DNA of 64,000 nt. Origin: Rhodospirillaceae bacterium. GTDB lineage: Bacteria > Pseudomonadota > Alphaproteobacteria > Rhodospirillales > Rhodospirillaceae. The notes under the pieces are model-generated. The model ran no database searches, was not told where the DNA came from, and was given only the letters and a program-made list of their open reading frames with translations. Each line of letters starts with the position of its first letter. The stretch's first letter is position 1. The position numbers and the translations under genes are program-made. Positions 1 to 8,390 of the stretch are shown here, piece by piece. Location of the stretch: positions 186,001-250,000 of the forward strand of contig CANJRD010000001.1 in the NCBI GenBank assembly GCA_947476695.1, written 5' to 3'.

Positions 1-228
1 GGGCGCGAAGATGAAACTCATGATGAAGGTGCCGGTGAACAGCTCCTGCAGGTTTTCGATTCCGTAGACGGTGCCCATCGCATCGCGCACCGGCTTCACG
101 ATCGAGTAGCTGCCGAACAGACAGAAAAAGCCCAGCATCCCGAGAATGACGGCTTTTTTCTCATGCGGCTCGATCGCGGCGAGAGATCGAAACATCTTGT
201 CGCCGACGGAATTTTTAACGTCGCTCAT
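1..228 (-). CDS. NTP/NDP exchange transporter-like protein (Npt/NTT family), N-terminal part only
   Basis: This is the first 76 residues of a membrane protein whose 3' end lies outside the window. A short hydrophilic start (MSDVKNSVGDKMFRSLAAIE) is followed by a hydrophobic helix and then GSYSIVKPVRDAMG, which resembles the conserved 'Y-x-I-x-x-P-x-R-D' segment after helix 1 of ATP:ADP antiporter (Npt/NTT) proteins. A second hydrophobic helix begins at the edge. Free-living bacteria also carry relatives of this family, and their substrates are mostly unknown. The start at 228 is the first Met and follows a G-rich stretch. It is divergent from the bicupin gene. Family assignment rests on one motif, so it is moderately secure. 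Confidence 0.6.
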   Translation of the reverse strand, partial: MSDVKNSVGDKMFRSLAAIEPHEKKAVILGMLGFFCLFGSYSIVKPVRDAMGTVYGIENLQELFTGTFIMSFIFAP

Positions 229-438
229 CGATACGTCCCCACGCTCCCCGAAAAAAGTCTGCGCGACTATAGACAGGTTTTGGTGGCATGCGAGCCCTGA
301 GTGACGGTGATATATCTGGTCGAACACCGTTTGAACGGGCTGTGGACAGAGGCCTGTCGCCGAGCGGTCATAATCCCGGCGGGACTTTTACCGCGCATCG
401 AAATGGCCTAGCTGCGGGTTCGACGATAGTGTCGGCCC

Positions 439-1296
439 ATGGCCCGACCGCATATCGAATTCATTCAAGCGCAGACGTTGCCGTGGCGCGGACAGGATAA
501 GTCAAGCCCGCGTCCCGGCGCCGAGTGCAAACTGCTTTCCGCCGATCCCGAATCCCAGGCGATCAGCGCGCTGTATCGCTATCCCGCTGGCTGGCAGTTC
601 GACCGCCCGCATCATCTGACCTGCGACGAGGAGGTGTTCGTCATCGCCGGCGACCTCTCCGTCGGCAGCGTCGCATACCAGGCAGACGATTACGCCTTCC
701 TGCCGGCCGACATGCCGCGGCCGGAGATGAACAGCAACAAAGGCGCGGTGGTGCTGACTTTCTTCGAGGGCGCACCAAATAATGTGAACGGCGAACTGCC
801 GGGCGAGAACTACGATTCCGCGCGCCTGATCGCCCGCGTCGCAACGGCGGACATGCCGTGGAGCGGCCCGTCCGATCCGGTGATCGCCGCAACGATGCAG
901 GGCGTCGGTAAGAAATCGCTGCGGCGCGATCCCATCACTGGCGACAGCACCTGGATGCTGCGTGCGGGCCCGGACGACCCCGCCGCGCTGACCACGGCGC
1001 GCGTCGAAGTGCACCCCGTTGTGGAGGAAGTCTTCCTGCTCGATGGCGAGATCACCATGAACATGGGGACCATGCGCCGCGGCGGCTATTTCTGGCGTCC
1101 GGCAGGAATCGCGCACGGACCCTTCGGGACCAAGGGCGGCCTGACCGGATTCTTCCGGACCAAAGGGGGTGCTCTCAGTACGGACTGGTCCGACAAACCC
1201 GAACGCATCGATTGGAATCCGTCTTACAATCCAGTCCTACCGCCGGACCTGCGCGACGTGGCGATGCAGGCCTACGATCCAACGCTCGCCTATTAG
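439..1296 (+). CDS. Bicupin domain protein (DUF4437/ChrR-like cupin)
   Basis: A 285-residue cytoplasmic protein with two cupin half-barrels and no signal peptide. The first (about 45-115) carries candidate metal ligands H58/H59 and E64/E65, then LPADMPRPE. The second (about 185-245) carries H192, E196/E197 and H226 in RPAGIAHGPF. Two spaced H...E...H sets suggest two metal sites. Bicupins of this type include dioxygenases and sugar or anti-sigma-like binding proteins, so the reaction cannot be named. The tandem alpha/beta-hydrolase gene starts 20 nt downstream, so the two are probably co-transcribed and act on the same substrate. No clear Shine-Dalgarno precedes the ATG. Confidence 0.75.
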   Translation: MARPHIEFIQAQTLPWRGQDKSSPRPGAECKLLSADPESQAISALYRYPAGWQFDRPHHLTCDEEVFVIAGDLSVGSVAYQADDYAFLPADMPRPEMNSNKGAVVLTFFEGAPNNVNGELPGENYDSARLIARVATADMPWSGPSDPVIAATMQGVGKKSLRRDPITGDSTWMLRAGPDDPAALTTARVEVHPVVEEVFLLDGEITMNMGTMRRGGYFWRPAGIAHGPFGTKGGLTGFFRTKGGALSTDWSDKPERIDWNPSYNPVLPPDLRDVAMQAYDPTLAY

Positions 1297-1316
1297 GCGC
1301 TCCAAACCGAGGACTC

Positions 1317-3008
1317 ATGACGCAGCCGGTAATCCGCAAGGGCTTCATCAATGCCGGCGGCGGACAGGTGCACTACCGCAGCGCTGGTTCGGGCCCGCCG
1401 ATCATCCTGCTGCATGACAGCCCGCGTTCGTCGGTGCTGCATATCCCGCAGATCGCAGCGCTCGCCGATCAGTTCACCGCCATCACCATCGACACCCCGG
1501 GTTACGGTCTGTCGACGCCGCTGAACCTCGGTCGGCCGCTCGCGATTCCGGACTTCGGCCGCGCGCTGGCCGAGACGATCGAAGGCCTCGGCATGACGCG
1601 CTGTCCCGTCTACGGCTTCCACACGTCGTCGAAGATCGCGCTGTCATTCGCCGCGCAGCATCCGGAGCGCGTTGCCATCGCGATGCTCGACGGACTGTCG
1701 CTGCCGTCCGGTGAACCGAACCTGCCGTTCATCGATGCCTATATGAAACCGTTCGTGATTGACGATACCGGCGGCTATCTCGCGACCGAATGGACGCGCG
1801 CGCTGGATTTCCAACGCTGGTTCCCCTGGTTCGACAAGCGCAAGGAGACACGCCAATCCACACCGGCGCGCGATCTCGCGGCCTTACATGCTTACTCGAT
1901 GGACTTCTTCATGGCCGGCCCGCATTTCTCTGACGCGTATCGAGCGGCGATGATGTTCCAGGCGGCGCCCTTGATCCCGACGCTGAAGGCGCGCACCGCG
2001 TTCATGTGCCGCACCACCGACGTGTTGCATGGGTTCCTGGCGGCGATCCCACGACCATTGCCCGAAGGCGCAACGGTCGAGAGTCTGCCGCCGGAACGCG
2101 AGCCATGGCTTGCGCGTCTGCGCGCGCTGTTCGCCGAATACGCCGACTTCAAGGGCGCCGCGCATTTCACCGCACCCGATCCGTTCCAGGCCAAGGGCCG
2201 CGCCGATCGGGTGATGTGCAGTTATATCGACGGACCGGACGGGCAAATCCTAGTGCGCCGCGCGGGCGATGCGACGGCTGGACGCCCGATCGTATTCCTG
2301 CACGATCTGCCCGGCTCGGCGCGGGCCGACGAGGACCTGCTGATCGCGCTCGCCACGGCGTCGGGACGAGTGGTCTATGCCATCGACATGCCCGGCTGCA
2401 ATGAATCCGCAGCCCCGGCGGCACAGACCGGCGAGGCGGTGACCGACGCGCTGATCGCGGCGATCACCGCGCTCGGCCTTAAGGATGTCGACCTGATCGC
2501 CGAGGGCTTGAGCACGGCCTTCGCGGCGCTGGTGGCAAAACGAGCACCGCAGCTGGTGCACAGGTTACTGCTCGATGCGGTGTTCATCGCCGATGCCGAC
2601 CACCGTACCGAGATGAAAGTGAACTACGCGCCGGATCTGCGGCCGCAACGCGACGGCGTGCATCTGCATCGCGCTTTCCACATGCTGCGCGACCAGGAGG
2701 TTTGCTGGCCGTGGTACGAGGGCTCGCCGGGGAGCATCCGTAAGGTCACCCCACGGCTCGAACCGCTGCGCCAGCATGCGCGGCTGGTCGACACGCTGAA
2801 GCAATACCAGCACTACGCCGACGCGATTGTCGCGGCTTGTACGGTCGATACCGCGGGCCTGCTACGCGGCATCGACGGACCGGTCACCGTCTGCATGGTG
2901 GAAGGTGACGTTCGCTACGCCGCGGCGGCGACGGTCGATGCGCCGCAGATTTTGCGTCCGCAGAACGTGGCCGACCGGGCCGCAGCTTTTGCACGCGCGT
3001 TGATCTGA
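1317..3008 (+). CDS. Tandem alpha/beta-hydrolase-fold protein
   Basis: A 563-residue protein with two alpha/beta-hydrolase domains (about 1-290 and 300-563), each beginning with an oxyanion-type loop, HDSPRS at 33 and HDLPGS at 329. The nucleophile elbow is abnormal in both. Domain 1 reads GFHTS (100-104), with His at the usual Ser position. Domain 2 reads AEGLSTA (395-401), where helix spacing puts Gly at the nucleophile position. The second domain also lacks the usual C-terminal His. It may be a ligand-binding or non-hydrolytic member, or use another residue. I place the start at the ATG at 1317, preceded by GAGG, rather than at an in-frame ATG at 1212 inside the bicupin gene. Function is unknown. 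Confidence 0.75.
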   Translation: MTQPVIRKGFINAGGGQVHYRSAGSGPPIILLHDSPRSSVLHIPQIAALADQFTAITIDTPGYGLSTPLNLGRPLAIPDFGRALAETIEGLGMTRCPVYGFHTSSKIALSFAAQHPERVAIAMLDGLSLPSGEPNLPFIDAYMKPFVIDDTGGYLATEWTRALDFQRWFPWFDKRKETRQSTPARDLAALHAYSMDFFMAGPHFSDAYRAAMMFQAAPLIPTLKARTAFMCRTTDVLHGFLAAIPRPLPEGATVESLPPEREPWLARLRALFAEYADFKGAAHFTAPDPFQAKGRADRVMCSYIDGPDGQILVRRAGDATAGRPIVFLHDLPGSARADEDLLIALATASGRVVYAIDMPGCNESAAPAAQTGEAVTDALIAAITALGLKDVDLIAEGLSTAFAALVAKRAPQLVHRLLLDAVFIADADHRTEMKVNYAPDLRPQRDGVHLHRAFHMLRDQEVCWPWYEGSPGSIRKVTPRLEPLRQHARLVDTLKQYQHYADAIVAACTVDTAGLLRGIDGPVTVCMVEGDVRYAAAATVDAPQILRPQNVADRAAAFARALI

Positions 3009-3201
3009 GCGCTCTTTCGCGTCGCGCGCCCTGCCGGCGAAAGTCACAGGCGAAGCCGCAGGGACGCTCCGGCGGTGGAATAACAACGCCTTCTATTCCC
3101 ACATGAATTCTTCACCGCCTGGCGGTTGTAGGCGGTGAGCTAAATTGCCTTAGGCCGTTGATCGGCACGCACCAAGCCCTTTCGGCTGACGTTCGCCTTT
3201 C

Positions 3202-4236
3202 ATGGTCAATTGCAGAACGTTCGTCGAACAAGATCGCGCCCGCTGGAACGCCTTCGTCTCGGCGCATCCGTACGGCTCGCCGTTCCACCTCATCGCCTGG
3301 CGCGACACACTCCAGACAACCTTTGGGTACGAGCCGCGGTATCTGCTCGTTGAAGATGCGCAAGAATGCATCGTCGGCATCTTGCCGCTGTTCTTCGTCG
3401 ATAACATCGTCACCGGGCGCGTGCTGATCTCCACGCCGTTCGCTGTCTACGGCGGCATCCTCGCCGCGAATGACGGCGCGCACTACGCGCTGGCCGCGCA
3501 GGCAAAGGCGCTGGCCGAGCGGCTCGATGTTCAATATCTGGAATTGCGCAACATCCATAAAGACCAGCGCGCTGGCTTCAACGACGTCGATCGCTATGCA
3601 AGCTTCACGATGCCCGTCGGCCCCGCGTCGCCCAACGAGCTGCTCGCGGCCATTCCCCAGAAGACGCGCAATCTGGTGCGCAAATCCCTCAAGCACGATT
3701 TCAAGGTTCGGTCGGCCCGGGACCTCGACACTTTCTATGGTTTGCTCGCGCTGACCTATCGCAAGCACGGCACGCCGCTTTTCCGGAAGAGCTTCTTCGA
3801 GACCTTGCTCGAGAACTTCGGACCGCTGGTGGACATGCGCGAAATCCTGCTCGACGGTCGGCCCGTCGCCGCCAGCCTCAACCTCCTCTTCCGCGAAGAG
3901 ATGCCTACGTATTATGCCGCGTCGGACCCGGCCGCCTTGGCGGCGGCCCCGAACAACTTCATGTATTTCGATCACCTGCTGTGGGCCGGCAACCACGGCT
4001 TCCGGGTGTTCGACTTCGGCCGCAGCAAAGTCGACACCGGCTGCTATCAGTTCAAGAAGCACTTCGGCGCCACAGCCCGGCCTTTACCGTACGAGGTGAT
4101 GCTGGTGCGGCGGCGGGAGATGCCCAATTTCACACCGAAGAACCCGAAGTTCGCGATGGCGGCCCGGCTTTGGCAGAAAATCCCGCTGCCCATGACCCGC
4201 CTGCTAGGGCCGGCGCTGATTTCGCTGTTCCCCTAG
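3202..4236 (+). CDS. FemAB-like GNAT-fold protein (XrtA/PEP-CTERM-associated FemAB type)
   Basis: A 344-residue soluble protein resembling the FemAB-related family often found near exosortase/PEP-CTERM loci. Supporting segments are the N-terminal SPFHLIAWRDTLQTTFGYEP, the central YLELRN, KTRNLVRKS and YRKHGTPLF, and the C-terminal VFDFGRSKVDTG followed by FKKHFGA. These correspond to the two GNAT-like subdomains of aminoacyl- or acyl-transferring FemABX enzymes. No exosortase or PEP-CTERM protein is visible in the window, so a role in that system is not supported here. The MFS exporter follows on the same strand. The transferred group and acceptor are unknown. Confidence 0.75.
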   Translation: MVNCRTFVEQDRARWNAFVSAHPYGSPFHLIAWRDTLQTTFGYEPRYLLVEDAQECIVGILPLFFVDNIVTGRVLISTPFAVYGGILAANDGAHYALAAQAKALAERLDVQYLELRNIHKDQRAGFNDVDRYASFTMPVGPASPNELLAAIPQKTRNLVRKSLKHDFKVRSARDLDTFYGLLALTYRKHGTPLFRKSFFETLLENFGPLVDMREILLDGRPVAASLNLLFREEMPTYYAASDPAALAAAPNNFMYFDHLLWAGNHGFRVFDFGRSKVDTGCYQFKKHFGATARPLPYEVMLVRRREMPNFTPKNPKFAMAARLWQKIPLPMTRLLGPALISLFP

Positions 4237-4327
4237 TTCCCTTAGGAGCCGCTCGCTGTTCGTGATGCGAAACCGGAACAGCATTGCTCTTATCGCTTCG
4301 GCCAAACGGCGTTATACCTCGGCCATC

Positions 4328-5590
4328 ATGGCCTCTGGCTCCTTCGATTTCTCCGCCATCCGCGACACGTTACGTGTACGCAACTTCGCCGTCTTCTCCG
4401 CGGGCAACGGCATCTCCCTCATCGGCACCTGGATGCAGCGGCTAGCTGTCGGCTGGCTGACGTGGAATTTGACGGAATCCGGGACGTGGCTGGGCGCGGT
4501 TTCGATGGCCGAGTTCGCGCCGGTGGTCGTGCTGGCGCCGATCTACGGGGTGATGACGGACCGCTTCGACCGCCGCCGCATCGCGGTGATCGGGCAGTAC
4601 TTCGCCATGCTGCAGGCCGCGGCCCTGGCCGCGTTGACGCTGACCGGCGCGATCACGCCGATGATGATCCTCTTGTTGCAGCTGGCGTCCGGCGTGATCC
4701 AACCGCTGATCCAGACGGCGCGCCTGGTGTTGGTGCCGAGCATGATGCCGCGCGAACGCGTGGGCAACGCCATCGCCATCACCTCACTGATGTTCAACAC
4801 CGCGCGCATCGTCGGCCCGATGATCGCCGGCGTCTTGATTTCGGCCATCGGCGTCGGCTGGGCCTTCGCGGTGAACGCCGTCACCTACATTGCGGTGATA
4901 TACGCACTGACCAGTCTGGAACTGCCGCCGCATCGCACCACCCATCGCGGACCGATGCTGGCGGGCTTGGCCGACGAGGTCACATCGGGCTGGCGATATG
5001 TGACGCATCATCCGCTGCTGGGATGGATTCTGCCCACGGTGGGGGTCGCTTGCGTGCTGACCTGGCCGATCGGCGATCTGCTGCCCGGCATCGCGGATCA
5101 CGTGTTTCAGCGCGGACCGTCAGGTCTGGCGACCCTGACCTCGGCGCAAGGTGTCGGCGCGATTTGCGGCGGACTGATTCTCGCGCACCGGCCAAGCCCG
5201 GAAGGCCTGGTGAAGGTCGTGGTGGGCGCGATGGTCGCCAACGGGATCATTCTGGCGATCTTTGCGATCACACCAATTTTCTGGGTCGCGGTGTTGGTGC
5301 TGCTGGTGTCGAGCTTCTTCAGCGTGATGGTCGGCGTAGGCTCGCAGTCCCTCGCCCAGATCGTCATCACCGATCAGATGCGCGGCCGTGCGCTCAGCGC
5401 CTGGTACACCGTCACACGCGTCGGGCCAGCGTTCGGGGTGATGGGCCTTGGCTATCTCTCAACGTTCTTCGGTTTCAGCAAACCGCTTTTCTGCGCCGGA
5501 ATCATCACGGCGTTCGTCGCGGCGATCACGTTCTATCGCAAGCGCCACGTGGTGCATCAGATGTCCGAGCACCCGCCGGAGGCCGGTTAG
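4328..5590 (+). CDS. MFS exporter (EntS/DUF894-like)
   Basis: A 420-residue inner-membrane protein with about 12 hydrophobic segments. It starts RVRNFAVFSAGNGISLIGTWMQ and has the MFS loop motif MTDRFDRRRIAVIGQ after helix 2, typical of EntS/DUF894 drug or siderophore exporters driven by the proton gradient. I chose the ATG at 4328. An upstream in-frame GTG/ATG at 4262/4265 would add a 21-22 residue basic tail, and an AGGAG lies 14-19 nt before it, so that start remains possible. Its stop overlaps the stop of the convergent membrane-protein gene by 4 nt (TTAG). Substrate is unknown. Confidence 0.8.
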   Translation: MASGSFDFSAIRDTLRVRNFAVFSAGNGISLIGTWMQRLAVGWLTWNLTESGTWLGAVSMAEFAPVVVLAPIYGVMTDRFDRRRIAVIGQYFAMLQAAALAALTLTGAITPMMILLLQLASGVIQPLIQTARLVLVPSMMPRERVGNAIAITSLMFNTARIVGPMIAGVLISAIGVGWAFAVNAVTYIAVIYALTSLELPPHRTTHRGPMLAGLADEVTSGWRYVTHHPLLGWILPTVGVACVLTWPIGDLLPGIADHVFQRGPSGLATLTSAQGVGAICGGLILAHRPSPEGLVKVVVGAMVANGIILAIFAITPIFWVAVLVLLVSSFFSVMVGVGSQSLAQIVITDQMRGRALSAWYTVTRVGPAFGVMGLGYLSTFFGFSKPLFCAGIITAFVAAITFYRKRHVVHQMSEHPPEAG

Positions 5591-6255
5591 AACGGCTTCG
5601 TGGCACCCAGGAACGCGGTGGTGCCGATGCCGACCCAATAGATGTACGCCAGATAGCGCGCGCGGCCGACTTCATAGCTCAAGCGGCGCTCGACGTCTTC
5701 GTTCGGCCCCATCGCCAGGGTGCGGAAGAACCCGACCCAGTGACGCATGATGAAGCGCAAGATCAATCCGATCACCAGCATCAGGGCGTAGATCAGCACT
5801 TTCGCGGCGTACCACTTCGCCGTCAGCGGTCCGTCCGTGACGAGCGACATGATCGCAACGATGAGCAAGGCCGGGATCAGAATGAAGCGAATGCGTTCGT
5901 CCCAGATCGTCAGCTTCAGACCGCGATCGGTGTCGCGATAGATGAACGCCGACCAGCAGAGGCCAAGCCACAGCGCCGCCGCGATCCATGTGATCGTGAG
6001 GAAATCGCCGCCGTAGGGATGAACGCCGAGATTGAAGCCCATCGTGATGCCGAGCGGCAGCAGCAAGATGATGCCGGAGCGCGCGAGGATATCGATACGA
6101 TAGGCCGTCTCCATGTGACGGCGGCGCTCGTCGAGCGGCAGCTTGGTGTTGGTGATGTTGTAGGACGTCTGGAAGACACCCCACTCACCGCCCAACCAGT
6201 AGACCATCGCGATGATATGCGCCCACCGGAGCGCGTCTTCGCCTGCGATATACAT
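5587..6255 (-). CDS. Integral membrane protein of unknown function
   Basis: A 222-residue protein with about five hydrophobic segments, beginning MYIAGEDALRWAHIIAMVYW and containing LARSGIILLLPLGITMGFNL and WIAAALWLGLCWSAF. The early Trp/His-containing helix and the general layout resemble haem-binding or CopD-like membrane proteins, but I cannot assign a family. The start at 6255 follows a GGGGG Shine-Dalgarno. An in-frame codon at 6312 would add a polar leader without hydrophobic character. It ends a minus-strand run after the FAD oxidase (107-nt gap) and could be its membrane electron acceptor, but this is inference from position only. Confidence 0.65.
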   Translation of the reverse strand: MYIAGEDALRWAHIIAMVYWLGGEWGVFQTSYNITNTKLPLDERRRHMETAYRIDILARSGIILLLPLGITMGFNLGVHPYGGDFLTITWIAAALWLGLCWSAFIYRDTDRGLKLTIWDERIRFILIPALLIVAIMSLVTDGPLTAKWYAAKVLIYALMLVIGLILRFIMRHWVGFFRTLAMGPNEDVERRLSYEVGRARYLAYIYWVGIGTTAFLGATKPF

Positions 6256-6362
6256 CCTGCCCCCACCGATATCTTTGTCTTGAACGATGGCAGCGTCAGA
6301 CGGCGGCAGCAAGCTTATGGAAAGCTAACCTTCGGCATCCTGACGCGAGAAAGTCAGCGACT

Positions 6363-7943
6363 TCAAAGCCCCAAAACGCCCGGGTTGAGCTGGCCGTCCG
6401 GATCGACCGCGGTCTTGAAGGCGCGTATCAGGCCCGCGGTCGGGGCCTCGAGCGAATCGAGATAGGGGTAGAGCTTCCCGATCTGGTTCGACGACGCGCC
6501 GTGGTCGGCGAACAGCTGCGTCATCTCCGCGCGGATGCGGTGCACCACCGCGCGCGCCGCCGGGTTTGGCTGGGGCTCGTCGCCCAGTTTCTTCAGATGC
6601 GCCGGCTCCGGTGTGCGTTTGTGGATCGGCAGCCATTCGTCGAACCAGTGGAACACCGGTTCATAGCTGAAAGCGTGATTGGAGAGCGCGATGAACAGCC
6701 GCGTCATGAAGATGCCGTGCGCGTCCATCTCCGCCTTATGACGCGCGAGCAGCGCCTCGCCGGCGGCAACCAGCTTCCGCGCATCCTGATGCGCGACCTT
6801 GGCGTTCAAGGCCGCCCAGCGATCGCCTTGCGGACCCAGCACGCCGTTCAACGGCTGGAACGGATTGGCGCGCGTGGCTTTCGGAATAGAGTTCGGAATC
6901 TCCGCACCGCCATGCTTGGCCGCGCGCTTGCGAATCTCGTCGAGGTCCGCTTTCGCGGCCTCCATCGTCCGCCCGGCGCAGACAACATGGATCGAGTAGA
7001 CGTTGTCCTCGACGAAATCGCGGCCAGCGAGTGCCAGTTTCGCGCCTTCCTTGAGGCCGCGCAGAATTCCGCCCTGTCCGCCGATGACTTTCATCAGCGT
7101 CTTGAAGTCTGCCACGATATCGTGGAAGCGCAGGTTCTTCTGCGTGGACGCCGGATCGAAGGCATAGGCCTCTTCTGCCGCGCCAGAGCGCGCGATATCG
7201 GCCAATGCGTCGATGGTGCTTTCGATGGTCGGGAAGACGAACGACCCGTAGTCCTGGGCCTGCGGCGCTTCGATCAGCCGCAGCGTCGCTTCGGTCTTGA
7301 TGCCGAACGCGCCGCCGTCGTGGGTGAAGACCCCGGTGAGGTCGGGACCATAGGTGCGATAGAACGGCTTGCCGTTCTTGAACGCGGCCTGGCCCGTGCG
7401 TGTGCGCGTGCCGTCGGCCAGCACCACCTCAAGCCCGAGCAGGATGTCGGCGCCCTGGCCGTAGCGCGCGGTGCCCATGAACAGCGCGCCTTGCGACAGG
7501 CCGCCGCCGACCGTCGCCTTGATCCCGGAGAATGTGCCGAAGAACGGCAGCCGCAATCCGAGCGGATTGAGCGCGTCGTAGATTTGCTTCCACGTCACGC
7601 CGGCCTGCACGGTGATGTACATACCCTCGGCGCTGATCTCGATGATCTTGTTCAGCGCGGCCACGTCGACGGTGATGGTATCCGCGCGGCGTGGCGCATA
7701 GCCGTTGGTGTAGGACATCCCGCCCCCGCGGCCGATCACCGCATAGCCGGCTTGCGTGGCCGCGCCGATGGCCTTGGCGAGTGAGGCGACATCTTTCGGA
7801 CGAATCACCGCTGCGGAGGGTGCGGGCGGCGCTGAGTAGACATCGGTTGAATAAAAGGCCCGCTCGGCGTCGTCAGTGATGACCGCCTCTGCGCCTAGAA
7901 TTTCCTTGAGCGTGTCGACGATGCGATCGTTTGCGGCGGTCAT
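6363..7943 (-). CDS. FAD-linked oxidase/dehydrogenase (VAO/PCMH family)
   Basis: A 526-residue flavoprotein. Residues 40-230 form the FAD_binding_4 domain with the pyrophosphate loop GRGGGMSYTNG (71-81). The rest matches the FAD-oxidase C-terminal fold, ending AFKTAVDPDGQLNPGVLGL as in glycolate oxidase GlcD, D-lactate dehydrogenase and 4-cresol dehydrogenase relatives. It would oxidise a hydroxy acid or phenolic or alcohol substrate and pass electrons on. No signal peptide is seen. The ATG at 7943 has a GAGGA Shine-Dalgarno; a 20-residue upstream extension is unlikely. It sits about 100 nt downstream of the YCII/GcdH genes, suggesting a shared catabolic operon. Substrate is not predictable. 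Confidence 0.85.
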   Translation of the reverse strand: MTAANDRIVDTLKEILGAEAVITDDAERAFYSTDVYSAPPAPSAAVIRPKDVASLAKAIGAATQAGYAVIGRGGGMSYTNGYAPRRADTITVDVAALNKIIEISAEGMYITVQAGVTWKQIYDALNPLGLRLPFFGTFSGIKATVGGGLSQGALFMGTARYGQGADILLGLEVVLADGTRTRTGQAAFKNGKPFYRTYGPDLTGVFTHDGGAFGIKTEATLRLIEAPQAQDYGSFVFPTIESTIDALADIARSGAAEEAYAFDPASTQKNLRFHDIVADFKTLMKVIGGQGGILRGLKEGAKLALAGRDFVEDNVYSIHVVCAGRTMEAAKADLDEIRKRAAKHGGAEIPNSIPKATRANPFQPLNGVLGPQGDRWAALNAKVAHQDARKLVAAGEALLARHKAEMDAHGIFMTRLFIALSNHAFSYEPVFHWFDEWLPIHKRTPEPAHLKKLGDEPQPNPAARAVVHRIRAEMTQLFADHGASSNQIGKLYPYLDSLEAPTAGLIRAFKTAVDPDGQLNPGVLGL

Positions 7944-8045
7944 GGCGAGTCCTCGCGGCTGCGGCACAAAACAGTCTAGCTGCCGTGCCGCAAGCCGCGC
8001 CAAGTGAATCGCGCGCCTGACCGTTTTTGATTGCGCCGGTTCTGA

Positions 8046-8390
8046 TTAAGCCGGCTGCTTCATTTTGATTTCGCCGTTCACGATCTCCCAGGTCAGGCCG
8101 CCGATGGCGGTGCCCAGGGCTTCACTGAACGGGATTGTCTCAACGCGCTCCCACATATTCGCGCGGGCATAGGGATCGCCGTTGAACAGCGCATCCGCTT
8201 CTTCGCGCGTGCCGACATTGTAGATGATCACCGAGCCCGTGAAGCGCGGCCCGCCCTCGGGACCCGGGATCGGCCCGGCGATCATGACCTGATCGGCGAT
8301 GGTCTCGATGTAGCGCAGGTGCTCCATCAGGTGCTGGTTGCGCACCGCCATCTGATCGCCACGGTCGAAACAGAAATAGGCGAAGCGCAT
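8046..8390 (-). CDS. YCII-related protein
   Basis: A 114-residue protein starting [11 protein letters not shown] with the YCII ferredoxin-like fold: HLMEHLRYI then IAGPIPGPEGG, SVIIYNVGTREEADALFNGDPYARANMW, which is the usual strand-loop-helix pattern with the DPYAxAxL-type motif. Family members are small enzymes or accessory proteins in catabolic and stress operons; a conserved Asp/His pair is thought to be catalytic in some. Its ATG overlaps the stop of the upstream gcdH gene (ATGA at 8387-8390), so translation is coupled. It may act in the same pathway as the acyl-CoA dehydrogenase, but no substrate can be named. Confidence 0.85.
   Translation of the reverse strand: MRFAYFCFDRGDQMAVRNQHLMEHLRYIETIADQVMIAGPIPGPEGGPRFTGSVIIYNVGTREEADALFNGDPYARANMWERVETIPFSEALGTAIGGLTWEIVNGEIKMKQPA

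Noticed and set aside
3112-3138. 8-bp inverted repeat (TCACCGCC/GGCGGTGA) after the tandem hydrolase
   Set aside because: The 11-nt loop and absence of a T-tract make a terminator call too weak.
4462-6465. A 667-residue open frame overlapping the MFS and membrane-protein genes
   Set aside because: It is an Arg/Ala/Asp-rich out-of-frame product of high-GC coding sequence with no family signature. The MFS frame has clear membrane helices.
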